From Streptomyces phaeofaciens (GTDB lineage Bacteria; Actinomycetota; Actinomycetes; Streptomycetales; Streptomycetaceae): a stretch of 64,000 nucleotides of DNA. The notes under the pieces are model-generated. The model did not search any database. It saw only the letters and a program-made list of their open reading frames with translations, and had not been told where the DNA came from. Where the stretch lies: the NCBI RefSeq assembly GCF_014648915.1, contig NZ_BMSA01000034.1, forward strand, positions 36,221 through 100,220. Reading direction: 5' to 3'. The translations under genes were made by a program, and so were the position numbers. This document shows positions 8,746 to 16,411 of the stretch, piece after piece. The stretch's first letter is position 1, and every line of letters begins with the position of its first letter.

Positions 8746-9933
8746 TCAGGCCGCCTTCCTCGCGACGAGCCGGACGGGTATCTCCGCGTACGTGTTGAGC
8801 AGGGAGTTCTCCGCGATGACCGGATCACCGGTGAACTCGATGCGCTCGACGGACTCGAGAAGCGCGTGGATCAGGGTGTGCAGCTCGATGCGGGCGACGC
8901 CTTGACCGACACAGTGGTGCGCGCCGTATCCGAACCCGAGGTGATCGACCGGATTGCGGCGGAAGTCGAACTCGTCCGCACGCTCCCACTTCCTTTCGTC
9001 ACGGTTCGCGGAGGCGAAGAGGGCCCACACCCGAGCACCCTCCGGGATCGCCGCCCCACCGAGCGTCGTGTCGCGCGCCGCGACGCGGGTGAGGCCCCGG
9101 ATCGGACTCTCGAACCTGAGCAGTTCGTTGATCGTCGACAGCACGAGCCCCGGCTCGGCACGCAGCGCGGCCCACTGGTCCGGGCGCTCGGCGAAGACGA
9201 CGAGCAGGTGGCCGATCGCCGCGGCCGTGGTCTCCAGTGACGGGCCGATGAAGTCGACGAGGAGGAGCGGGCACTTCTCCTTGGGGATGACACCCTGATC
9301 GGCCGCCTCGAGCATGGCGGCCCCGGGGCTTCCGGGCGCGAGTTCTCGGTTCGCCGCGAGTTCGTGGGCGAACTGGAAGAGACGCTGCGTCATCTCCATG
9401 TTGTGCGGCGTGCGTTCCGTGGCCGGGCCCAGCAGGTCGTTGCCCACCTGCCCCCACGCGTAGAGGTGCTCGCGGTTACGGTCGGGCAGTCCGAGGAAGT
9501 CGGGGATGACCAGCATCGGCATCGCCTGGGCCAACTCCGTGACGCCGTCGATCTCGCCCTTGGCGACGACGTCGGCGACGAGGGTCCGCGCCTTCAGGGC
9601 GATCTCCTCCCTGCGACCGCGCAGGGCGCCGGGCCGCAGCCCGGCGCCGACGACGGAGCGCAGCAGATCGTGCTCCGGCGGATCGCTGACGAGAGTGACG
9701 CCCCGCATGATCTGGTTCACGCCGGGATCGAAGCCCACGCCCTCGCCGGAGACGAAGGTGCCGTGATCGGCGAGCGCGGCCCTCACCTCGTCGTAACGCG
9801 TGACCGCGTACACATCCGGTTCACGCAACCGGACGACGGCGCCGAGCTCTCGCAGGTGTGCGTACTGCTCGTAGCGAGTGCGCCGGTCCGAGGTGGCGAA
9901 CATGTCGATCTCTGTCATGGGTACGACGGCCAC
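8746..9933 (-). CDS. Cytochrome P450
   Basis: Soluble bacterial P450 of 395 residues. The haem-ligand motif FGYGAHHCVG has its cysteine near residue 341. The K-helix ExxR is ELLR in NELLRFESPI. The I-helix is unusual: GPSLETTAA replaces the common AGxDTT, so the acidic residue before TT is Glu rather than Asp. GTG at 9933 is preceded by a G-rich ribosome binding site; ATG at 9918 lacks one. No ferredoxin or reductase gene is adjacent, so redox partners must come from elsewhere. A LacI-type operator lies 135 bases upstream. Substrate cannot be inferred. Confidence 0.93.
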   Translation of the reverse strand: MAVVPMTEIDMFATSDRRTRYEQYAHLRELGAVVRLREPDVYAVTRYDEVRAALADHGTFVSGEGVGFDPGVNQIMRGVTLVSDPPEHDLLRSVVGAGLRPGALRGRREEIALKARTLVADVVAKGEIDGVTELAQAMPMLVIPDFLGLPDRNREHLYAWGQVGNDLLGPATERTPHNMEMTQRLFQFAHELAANRELAPGSPGAAMLEAADQGVIPKEKCPLLLVDFIGPSLETTAAAIGHLLVVFAERPDQWAALRAEPGLVLSTINELLRFESPIRGLTRVAARDTTLGGAAIPEGARVWALFASANRDERKWERADEFDFRRNPVDHLGFGYGAHHCVGQGVARIELHTLIHALLESVERIEFTGDPVIAENSLLNTYAEIPVRLVARKAA

Positions 9934-10067
9934 GGCTCCCCCTCGAGGTACTGGTCGGCCACGGCCGCGCTGCGCGGGACCCGCTCCGGGGCGTGGCCCG
10001 GGAGGAACATCGTGGTTCGTTTTCGCTTCCGTGTTCGCATCGCATGCATCTGTCTGATCTTGCTCGG

Positions 10068-10081
10068 TGAAAGCGTTTGCA
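10068..10081. promoter_or_regulatory. LacI-family operator upstream of P450 gene
   Basis: TGAAAGCGTTTGCA, a near-palindrome matching the generic LacI/GalR operator (the same pattern as catabolite-response elements, TGWAARCGYTWNCW). It sits in the intergenic region ahead of the reverse-strand P450. No LacI gene is in the window. Regulator inferred only from the motif. Confidence 0.5.
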
Positions 10082-10147
10082 AACCACGGTGTCAGCAGGG
10101 GCCTGTGGGGCGGGCGTCCCCTTCCGCCCCGCCTCCGTCGACGCCGG

Positions 10148-10185
10148 GCCCCGCCGCCCCGCCCGGCGGGGCCGGGCGGCGGGGC
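10148..10185 (-). terminator. Strong GC hairpin after PI-PLC-like gene
   Basis: Perfect 12-base arms GCCCCGCCGCCC/GGGCGGCGGGGC, with an inner hairpin in the 14-base loop, just downstream of the reverse gene that ends at 10192. Confidence 0.6.
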
Positions 10186-10191
10186 CGCTCG

Positions 10192-11553
10192 TCACTGGCC
10201 GGGCGCCAGCACGTAGGTGTTGAGGGTGCCGACGGTGCTGAGGGGCGAGGGAGAGCCCGTTTCGTAGCGGTCCACGGCCAGGTAGTTGGGCTTCTTGCGG
10301 GCGGCGGGCGTGCAGAAGTTCTGTACGCGGTTGAGGAGCTTGCCGTTGTCCGTCTGGACGGTGGAGCCGATCGGGTAGTCCCGGAAGTGGTTCATCACGA
10401 ACAGCGGGTGGAAGGCGGTGGAGTCCGCGGTGAGGGGGCGGCCGGTGCCCCAGCGGCTGTAGCAGGACCAGTCGGAGCCGCCGATCCCGCCTCCCATGGA
10501 CCAGTAGTTCTCCACGGTCCACTCGCGCTGGTACATCACGCCGAAGGTGTCGCGGGTCGCCCAGCCGTCGGCGGTGTCGCCGGAGCGCGTCCGGTCGCTG
10601 AAGATCAGCAGCTGCTTGCCGCGTGCCGCGAGGTCCGCCATGGTCGGCCAGCCCTTGACCGCCACACCCTCCTGGTCGGGCCGGTACAGCACGTCGTTCA
10701 GCCCGCTGACGGACGCCAGGGAGGACCTGAGCACGTCGGAGGGCGCGTAGTCCTCCAGGAACACGCTGACGAACTGGCCCGGGTTGGCCTTGAGGAAGTC
10801 GACCATCCGCTGGAGGTCGGTGGCCAGCGGGACCGGGTTGCTCACGCCGGAGCAGCTGTTGTGGCAGAGGACGGCCCGGCCGGACACGGCGTAGTCGTCC
10901 AGCATGAAGGCCCGTACGCCGTCGCTGAGTTGGCGGCTGATGCCCTGGTTCTGGTTGGGGAACAGACTCACCGGGAACGACGCGAAGTTGCCGTCGGCGC
11001 CGTTGGCGTAGGCGTTGTGGGTGGTGAGGAACGTGACCTGGTCCAGGGTCCGGGTGTCGGTGGACGGCATCGCGGACGTCGCGTAGGACACCGGGGTGAG
11101 GTACCAGCGGGCGAGGTCGCCGGTCGAGCCGAGCTGGACGGCGGCGGAGTCGGAGGCGGAACCGGTGAGGTACTGGGAGGTGCCGGGGACGCTCACCGTC
11201 CAGGTGCGGTCCGCGCCGGCGGTGACCGTCCAGGTGGTGCCCGCCGCCCCGCAGGTGGCGGTCACCGCGGAGGTGCCGTTCCGGCCGAGGCAGACGCCCG
11301 ACCCGTCGGTGCTGCGCAGTTGGTGACCGCCGTCGACGGCGACCGGGATCCACTGCTGGTGGTCCTCGTTGCCCTTCGGGTTGTGCGCGGCGACGGTGCC
11401 GCCGCTGTCGGCCGCGTTCAGACCGGTCGCGTAGTTCTGGAGATAGACCGAGACGGTGGGTACGGCCGCCGCGGCCCGGCCCGGGGACAGGACGGGCAGG
11501 GTGAGGGCGAGTGCGGCGGTGCCGCACAGGGCGCGCAGGGTGCGCAGGCGCAC
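10192..11553 (-). CDS. Secreted PI-PLC-like phosphodiesterase with ricin-type N-domain
   Basis: Extracellular protein of 453 residues from GTG 11553 (AAGGA upstream); an upstream in-frame ATG exists, but only the shorter start gives a clean signal peptide (to ~30, GRAAAA). Residues ~33-165 have the QxW-like pattern of a beta-trefoil lectin (HQQWIPV, repeated DGSGVCLG). The C-terminal part is a PI-PLC X-type barrel with two catalytic-type histidines: FLTTHNAYA (His ~179) and VLCHNSC (His ~228). Family members cleave phosphatidylinositol or related phosphodiesters; the actual substrate is unknown. It is followed by a strong terminator and is a single gene. Confidence 0.8.
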   Translation of the reverse strand: MRLRTLRALCGTAALALTLPVLSPGRAAAAVPTVSVYLQNYATGLNAADSGGTVAAHNPKGNEDHQQWIPVAVDGGHQLRSTDGSGVCLGRNGTSAVTATCGAAGTTWTVTAGADRTWTVSVPGTSQYLTGSASDSAAVQLGSTGDLARWYLTPVSYATSAMPSTDTRTLDQVTFLTTHNAYANGADGNFASFPVSLFPNQNQGISRQLSDGVRAFMLDDYAVSGRAVLCHNSCSGVSNPVPLATDLQRMVDFLKANPGQFVSVFLEDYAPSDVLRSSLASVSGLNDVLYRPDQEGVAVKGWPTMADLAARGKQLLIFSDRTRSGDTADGWATRDTFGVMYQREWTVENYWSMGGGIGGSDWSCYSRWGTGRPLTADSTAFHPLFVMNHFRDYPIGSTVQTDNGKLLNRVQNFCTPAARKKPNYLAVDRYETGSPSPLSTVGTLNTYVLAPGQ

Positions 11554-11815
11554 GAGGGATCCTTTCGCCGGCAGAGCGAGGGGGTGACAGAGGCATGACA
11601 TACCGGAAAGCGGGTGCGGTGCCAGACTCTGGTCCCGAATTCCCGGTGAATCAGGGACGGTTCGGTGGCGCCGGGTATCGACGTCGCGTGTCCCGTACGT
11701 ACCGGCATCGGAAGTGGTTCACCCGGTACTCGGCCCCCTGCCGCCGGTCGGTCCGCGTGTGTCGTCGCCCTGAACTCGGTTGCGCCGAGGGGCCGGTCGG
11801 CGCTGGTATTCCGGC
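11554..11815. other. Intergenic region, no gene seen
   Basis: About 260 bases between two divergent genes. It contains their promoters presumably, but no clear -35/-10 pair, repeat or RNA was recognised. Confidence 0.4.
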
Positions 11816-12268
11816 ATGAGCAGAATCGCTGACGTCATCGTGCTGGCGCAGCAGGCGGACGAGGTCATGGAGCCGCTGACGCGCGAGGACGACACCCGCA
11901 CCTGGCGTGGCACCTTCTACGAGATGAGCCCCGGTGGGAACTGGGGGTTCGGCTGGGGTGCGGAGTTTGTGCGGATGCACTCCCGGTCCGGGCTGTTGAA
12001 GCACCTGGAGTCCTTGCCATGGCCCCGACCTGAGACGGTGCAGGTGCTGATCCACGACGAGGAGGACGACTGCTTCGGTCTCTGGATGATCCACGACGGC
12101 AGACTCGTGGAGATTCCTCTGCCGCGAACCCGGAGGGCCTACTGGAGCGGGCCGCACAACGAGGAACACCCTCCCGATCCCGGCATCCTGAGCCGGACGG
12201 ACCATGCTCCCGTCGACTGGCCGCAGGAGACAGCGGGCGGCGACCACTCCCGGCCCCCCGCCTGGTGA
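11816..12268 (+). CDS. Hypothetical protein, 150 aa
   Basis: Not recognised. ATG at 11816 begins MSRIADVIVLAQQADEV. The protein is soluble, acidic and tryptophan-rich in the middle (TWRGTFYEMSPGGNWGFGWG), with no signal peptide or membrane segment. The HDEEDDCFGLW stretch and mixed strand/helix pattern recall small immunity-type proteins, but no specific family can be claimed. The ribosome binding site is weak. It stands alone, convergent with the DUF1269 gene. Confidence 0.65.
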   Translation: MSRIADVIVLAQQADEVMEPLTREDDTRTWRGTFYEMSPGGNWGFGWGAEFVRMHSRSGLLKHLESLPWPRPETVQVLIHDEEDDCFGLWMIHDGRLVEIPLPRTRRAYWSGPHNEEHPPDPGILSRTDHAPVDWPQETAGGDHSRPPAW

Positions 12269-12360
12269 ACACGATCAGGTGCGGAGCCGGATGACGACGG
12301 CTGCGGCGGGAGCGGTTTCCAGCTGGTCGCCTCGACCGCCGACCGCACCGGGCCTGCGCG

Positions 12361-12846
12361 TCAGTCCGCGAAGACCTCGCGCAGCTTCGCCTCCTGCTCG
12401 CCGTCCAGGTTGGACTGGATCAGCTGGGCGTGACCGCCCGGGAACGCCGCCTTGACCCGCTCGACGACGGCATCCTGCGACAGCAGGAACAGCGCCGAGG
12501 TACCCGGTGTCACCTGGGACTTGACCGAGTCGATGAAGTCGTCGTCGATACCGACGTCCGCCATCTTTCCGCCCAGCGCGCCGGCCGCGGCTCCGACCGC
12601 GGCGCCGAGCAGCGGCATGAAGAAGATGAGGCCGAAGAGCATGCCCCAGAAAGTGCCGGACAGTGCCCCCGCGCCGGTGAGGTTGTGGAGCTGCTTGGTC
12701 TTCGGCTTCTTGGCGCCCTGCGGCCAGGCGGCGACGGCCGCGTCCAGAACCTTGATCAACTCCTGCTTCTGCAACTGCAGCAGGGCCTGCTCGGCCTCGG
12801 CTGCGCCGTCGGAGCTGTCGAACTTCCAGACGGTGAGCGTGGCCAT
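12361..12846 (-). CDS. DUF1269 domain-containing membrane protein
   Basis: Protein of 161 residues beginning MATLTVWKFDSSDGA at 12846, with GGAGG 7 bases upstream. It shows the DUF1269 pattern: a ferredoxin-like first half, then a glycine-zipper hydrophobic stretch (FWGMLFGLIFFMPLLGAAVG and AAAGALGGKM, ~79-108), then DDDFIDSVKSQVTPGTSALFLL. The family is membrane-associated with unknown role and is often stress-induced in actinobacteria. Three 17-base repeats lie upstream. Confidence 0.88.
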   Translation of the reverse strand: MATLTVWKFDSSDGAAEAEQALLQLQKQELIKVLDAAVAAWPQGAKKPKTKQLHNLTGAGALSGTFWGMLFGLIFFMPLLGAAVGAAAGALGGKMADVGIDDDFIDSVKSQVTPGTSALFLLSQDAVVERVKAAFPGGHAQLIQSNLDGEQEAKLREVFAD

Positions 12847-13162
12847 GGGGACCTCCGGTGGCGCGGGGAGCGTCGGTGCCGTCAGTAAACGCCGGTGGGC
12901 CGACGGCCGCATTTCGAGCTGTCGCGGGCAGGCGGGCCGGGGCACCGCCCCATCCGGGGCACCGCCCCATCCGGGGCACCGCCCCACCCGGGGCTGGGCT
13001 GGACCACCGCCGGAGGCGCGGCGCCCGCTCGGCCCCGGGGCTGGGCCGGGCTGGGCCACCTGGTCGTTGACGTCGCAACCTTCCCGCGGGGATGCGGCAT
13101 GTCGTCCCTCCCCACAGGATGGGGAGGCGACCGACCTTGCCCGGGACCGCAGGAGTAAGACA
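12847..13162. other. Divergent intergenic region with repeats
   Basis: The 316 bases between the DUF1269 and SpoIIE genes hold the 17-base tandem repeats described separately, and the AGGAG ribosome binding site of the downstream gene. No RNA gene was recognised. Confidence 0.5.
12939..12989. repeat. 17-bp tandem repeat x3
   Basis: Three head-to-tail copies of GGGGCACCGCCCCATCC (12939-12955, 12956-12972, 12973-12989; the last has one change). Each unit carries GGGGC and GCCCC arms, so every copy can form a small hairpin. Confidence 0.85.
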
Positions 13163-14974
13163 GTGAACGCTGAACAACTCCCGCCGCCATGGCTCTTTCC
13201 CCAGGCTCGGGCCCGGACACCGCAGGCCATGGGGAGCGAACCCTTCATCCCGTTGGCGGACGGTGCCCGGACGACCTGTGAGTGCGGGTTCCTCCGGGGG
13301 ATCGTCGAAGGCACGACCGCTCCGGTCGTCATCCTCGACCGTCATCTGCGCTACCTGTACGTCAACCCGGTCTGGTCCCAGGTCACCGGTGTCCCCGCCG
13401 AGACGTTCCTGGGCAGGCGGTTCGGCGAGGTGCTGCCGGACGTCCAGACCCCCGACGACGTCCTTATCGAGGTGCTCGCCGACGGACAGCCCCGGGAAGT
13501 GACCCTGAACGGCACCACACGCATCCCCTCGCCCGTCGGCAGCAGACTCTGGCGTGCGGTCTTCCACCGGCTCGAGGTGGAGGGCCGTGTCGTCGGGGTG
13601 TGCGGGATCTCCGTCGAGGTCAGCAATCTGCGCCAGTATCTGGACGATCTGGAGAGCGCCCACCAGCGCCTCGCCCTCCTGGACGCCGCTGCCACCCGTG
13701 TCGGCACCACCCTCGACGTGAAGGCCACCTGCGCCGAGCTGGCGGACTTCCTCGCCCCCTCCCTGGCGGACGTGGCCGGTGTCGCGATCGTGGAGGAGGA
13801 GTTCTTCGGCATGCCCGCGCCGCCCCCCGGCATCCTCCGGTTGCGCAAGATGAAGCTGTCGGGACCGCCCGAGCTGCAACGACCCCTGATCGAGCTCGGC
13901 GGAGCGGAGCCGTACGTGGACTTCCCGCGGAACTCGGCGCCCCGGCGCTGCATCGACGGCGGCCGGCCGTGGCTGGGCAACCTGGCGTCCGACGAGACGC
14001 TCCAGAAGGTCATCGTCCATCCCGAGCGGGTACGGCTCTTCCGCACGGCAGGCGTCCACTCGGTGCTCATCGTCCCCCTGCCCACGGCCGGCCGCTGCGT
14101 CGGCATCGTCATGCTGATGCGGGCCGGAGCGTCACCGCCGTTCAGCGAGGACGACATCCTCACCGCGCAGGGTGTCGCCTCGCGCGCCGCCGTCTCCATC
14201 GACAGCGCCCACCGGTACAGCCACGAGCACACCATGACGCTGGAACTCCAGCGCGCCCTGCTGTCGGAGCCGGACGGACCGCACCGCACGGTCGAGGTGG
14301 CCACCCGCTATCTGCCGTCCGGCCGCAGCGCCCTCGTCGGCGGCGACTGGTACGACTCCGTCGCGCTCCCGGACGGTCGCACCCTGCTGGTCATGGGCGA
14401 TGTGATGGGGCACGGCTTCCAGGCCGCCGTGGCGATGAGCCAGTACCGCTCGGTCCTGCGCACCGTCGCCGCCACCGGCCTCGCCGTCGACGCCATGCTC
14501 GACGAGGCCGATCGCACGGCCGCGCGCATCGGCCTCGACCGCCCCGCCACCTGTGTGCTCGTCCTCGTGGACTCCGAGGCCGGCACCTGCACCGCGGCCA
14601 CCGCCGGGCACCTGCCGCCCCTGCTGATCAGGCCGAACGGCGACACCGGCCTGATCAGCCTGCCGGCCGGCCCTCCCATCGGGACGGAACTCGGCGACTA
14701 CGAGGCGACGACGTTCGCCTTCGAGCCGGGCTCCGTCCTGCTGCTCTACACCGACGGGCTCGTGGAGCAACGCGGCGTGGACATCGACGACTCCGTGCGG
14801 GCCCTGACCGAACTGGGACTGTCGGCCGACGAACCACTGGAACACCTGCTCGACACCCTCCTGGCCCAGCTGACCGGCGGCATGTGCGACGACGACATCG
14901 CGCTTCTCGCCGCCCGGCTGCGCGCGGGCCCGACCGACGGCTCGGTACGACAGCCCGGACCCCCCGAGTCCTGA
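13163..14974 (+). CDS. PAS-GAF-SpoIIE (PP2C) serine phosphatase
   Basis: Sensor phosphatase of 603 residues from GTG 13163 (AGGAG 8 bases upstream). A PAS domain (~45-160; ILDRHLRYLYVNPVWSQVTG) is followed by a GAF domain (~185-350) and a SpoIIE/RsbU-type phosphatase domain (~360-590). The latter has the metal-site motifs GGDWYD (~392), VMGDVMGHG (~409), LLLYTDGL (~526) and CDDDIALL (~575). Such enzymes usually dephosphorylate anti-anti-sigma factors and so tune stress sigma factors; streptomycetes have dozens. No anti-sigma or anti-anti-sigma gene is adjacent, so the partner is unknown. Confidence 0.92.
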   Translation: MNAEQLPPPWLFPQARARTPQAMGSEPFIPLADGARTTCECGFLRGIVEGTTAPVVILDRHLRYLYVNPVWSQVTGVPAETFLGRRFGEVLPDVQTPDDVLIEVLADGQPREVTLNGTTRIPSPVGSRLWRAVFHRLEVEGRVVGVCGISVEVSNLRQYLDDLESAHQRLALLDAAATRVGTTLDVKATCAELADFLAPSLADVAGVAIVEEEFFGMPAPPPGILRLRKMKLSGPPELQRPLIELGGAEPYVDFPRNSAPRRCIDGGRPWLGNLASDETLQKVIVHPERVRLFRTAGVHSVLIVPLPTAGRCVGIVMLMRAGASPPFSEDDILTAQGVASRAAVSIDSAHRYSHEHTMTLELQRALLSEPDGPHRTVEVATRYLPSGRSALVGGDWYDSVALPDGRTLLVMGDVMGHGFQAAVAMSQYRSVLRTVAATGLAVDAMLDEADRTAARIGLDRPATCVLVLVDSEAGTCTAATAGHLPPLLIRPNGDTGLISLPAGPPIGTELGDYEATTFAFEPGSVLLLYTDGLVEQRGVDIDDSVRALTELGLSADEPLEHLLDTLLAQLTGGMCDDDIALLAARLRAGPTDGSVRQPGPPES

Positions 14975-15058
14975 CCGGGGAACGGCACCCGGGCGTCCTC
15001 GCGCGACCCCGCACCTCACCCGCGCCGCGCGGGAAAGTTTTCCGCACTCGACCCCCAC

Positions 15059-15092
15059 TGTGTTCGAACACAAGGGCGAGAGGCGCTATGAT
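15059..15092 (+). promoter_or_regulatory. Promoter with palindrome ahead of tRNA-like element
   Basis: The perfect 14-base palindrome TGTGTTCGAACACA (15059-15072) covers the -35 position, and TATGAT (15087-15092) is a good -10. Transcription would begin at about 15099, exactly at the tRNA-like element. The palindrome suggests a dimeric regulator; none is identified. Confidence 0.5.
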
Positions 15093-15098
15093 CTTCGC

Positions 15099-15176
15099 GG
15101 CAAGGCTGTAGCGCAGTGGTCGTCGCGCCCAAGCATCGAGCTGGAGGACGTCGGTTCAAATCCGACCAGCCTTGCC
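15099..15176 (+). tRNA. tRNA-like element, anticodon unassigned
   Basis: It folds partly as a tRNA. The acceptor AAGGCTG/CAGCCTT (15102-15108 with 15167-15173) is extended by further pairs to at least 10 bp. A perfect T arm has stem GTCGG/CCGAC around loop TTCAAAT. A D arm is possible (GCGC stem, GG in the loop). The anticodon arm is poor: only 21 bases remain between D and T arms, no 5-bp stem forms, and the loop candidate CATCGAG lacks U33. CCA is not encoded. It may be a decayed tRNA or a structured RNA of other function. A promoter precedes it and the four-gene LRR operon follows. Confidence 0.5.
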
Positions 15177-15274
15177 GCCTAGAAAAGTCGATTGGCGTCG
15201 GTTCGTCCTGGGCGGGTGGAGGGCGATGCCGCCCTCGGCGAGCCGGGCACCGGCGATGAACCGGTGGAGTGGTG

Positions 15275-16411
15275 ATGACGCAGCCGACGCCCGTACGCTG
15301 CCCCGCGATCGAGCACCCGGACATCGCGATCAGCGATCCCGCCGCTCTGGAGCCGCTGCTCGACCGGCTGCGGTCCGCGCAGCCCGTCGCGGCCGACGAG
15401 ACCTTCCCGCTCGGCACCGTACGCGCGGACGGGCGGATCGACCTGTGCAAGCAGGGCCTCGGCACGGTCGGCGCCGCCCGGCTGATGCCCGTCGCCGCGG
15501 CCTCCGCGCACGCCACGCACATCCTGCTCGGCACCAACGCCGTCGGGGACGACGGCGCCCGCTCGGTCGCCGACGCACTGACGACGCACGGCCACGGCAT
15601 CCACACCCTGTACCTCGGCTGCAACCGCATCGGCCCGGACGGCGTCACCGCGCTCACCGACGCGCTGACGACGGACGACACCGTCCACGCCCTGTGGCTC
15701 AAGCGCAACCCGGTGGGCGACGCCGGAGCCCGGGCGATCGCCGCGATGCTCCGCCGGAACACCACGCTGCGCACCCTCGACCTGGTCAACACCGGCCTCA
15801 CCACCGACGGACTGCGGGCCCTGCTCGACGCCCTCACCGGCCGGCCCGGCCCGGTGGAACGCCTCTTCGTCGGAGGCAACGGCCTGACCGCCGACGCCGC
15901 CCCGCTGCTGGCGGCGCTCATCCGTGACGCGGGGGTGCGCGAGCTCTACCTCCCCGCCAACCACCTCGGAGACGAAGGCGCGGCGATCCTCGCCGCCGCG
16001 GCCGACCCCGCACGGCCGGTACGCCTCGGCCTCGGCGGCAACGGCATCGGCCCCGCCGGCGCCCGCGCCCTCGCCGACTTCCTCGACGGGATCGAGGCCC
16101 TCGACCTGGGCCGACCACTGTCGGAACGCAGCCTCGGCGCGCCCGCCAACACCACCGGCGACGAAGGCGCCCACGCGCTGGCCGCCGCACTTCCGGGCAG
16201 CCCGCTGCGCCGGCTGGAGCTCTGCCACACCGGACTGACCGGCCGGGGCGCGAAGACCCTGCTGGCGGCCGTGCCCGACCACTCGTCCCTGGAGTACGTC
16301 GGTCTCGGCCCCGGCCTGCCCCGCAAGGTGAAGCGCTCCTTCACCCTGCGCCTGCGGCCCGTCGGCCGGGCGCACCCCGACCTGCGCGCGATAGGGAGTG
16401 TCTACCGTTGA
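15275..16411 (+). CDS. Leucine-rich-repeat (RNase-inhibitor-type) protein
   Basis: Cytoplasmic-looking protein of 378 residues. Residues ~65-365 consist of about nine RNase-inhibitor-type leucine-rich repeats: HTLYLGCNRIGPDGVTAL, HALWLKRNPVGDAGARAI, RELYLPANHLGDEGAAIL and similar units of about 28 residues. They form a curved binding surface. No signal peptide or membrane segment. ATG 15275 has GGAG 5 bases upstream; two GTG codons directly before are alternatives. Its stop overlaps the TTG start of the ankyrin gene. As first gene of a four-gene coupled operon with two repeat-scaffold proteins and a MoxR/VWA pair, it is probably a recognition or adaptor subunit (inference). Confidence 0.88.
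   Translation: MTQPTPVRCPAIEHPDIAISDPAALEPLLDRLRSAQPVAADETFPLGTVRADGRIDLCKQGLGTVGAARLMPVAAASAHATHILLGTNAVGDDGARSVADALTTHGHGIHTLYLGCNRIGPDGVTALTDALTTDDTVHALWLKRNPVGDAGARAIAAMLRRNTTLRTLDLVNTGLTTDGLRALLDALTGRPGPVERLFVGGNGLTADAAPLLAALIRDAGVRELYLPANHLGDEGAAILAAAADPARPVRLGLGGNGIGPAGARALADFLDGIEALDLGRPLSERSLGAPANTTGDEGAHALAAALPGSPLRRLELCHTGLTGRGAKTLLAAVPDHSSLEYVGLGPGLPRKVKRSFTLRLRPVGRAHPDLRAIGSVYR

Noticed and set aside
9364..11598. 744-residue forward open frame across the P450 and PI-PLC genes
   Set aside because: It is antisense to two genes with strong family motifs and has low-complexity composition.
12452..14974. 840-residue version of the SpoIIE phosphatase
   Set aside because: The extra N-terminal part is antisense to the DUF1269 gene; GTG 13163 with AGGAG is the credible start.
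15063..15068. LexA (SOS) box at the TTCGAA palindrome
   Set aside because: The actinobacterial LexA box has GAAC and GTTC half-sites in the opposite order with a 4-base spacer; this palindrome does not fit.
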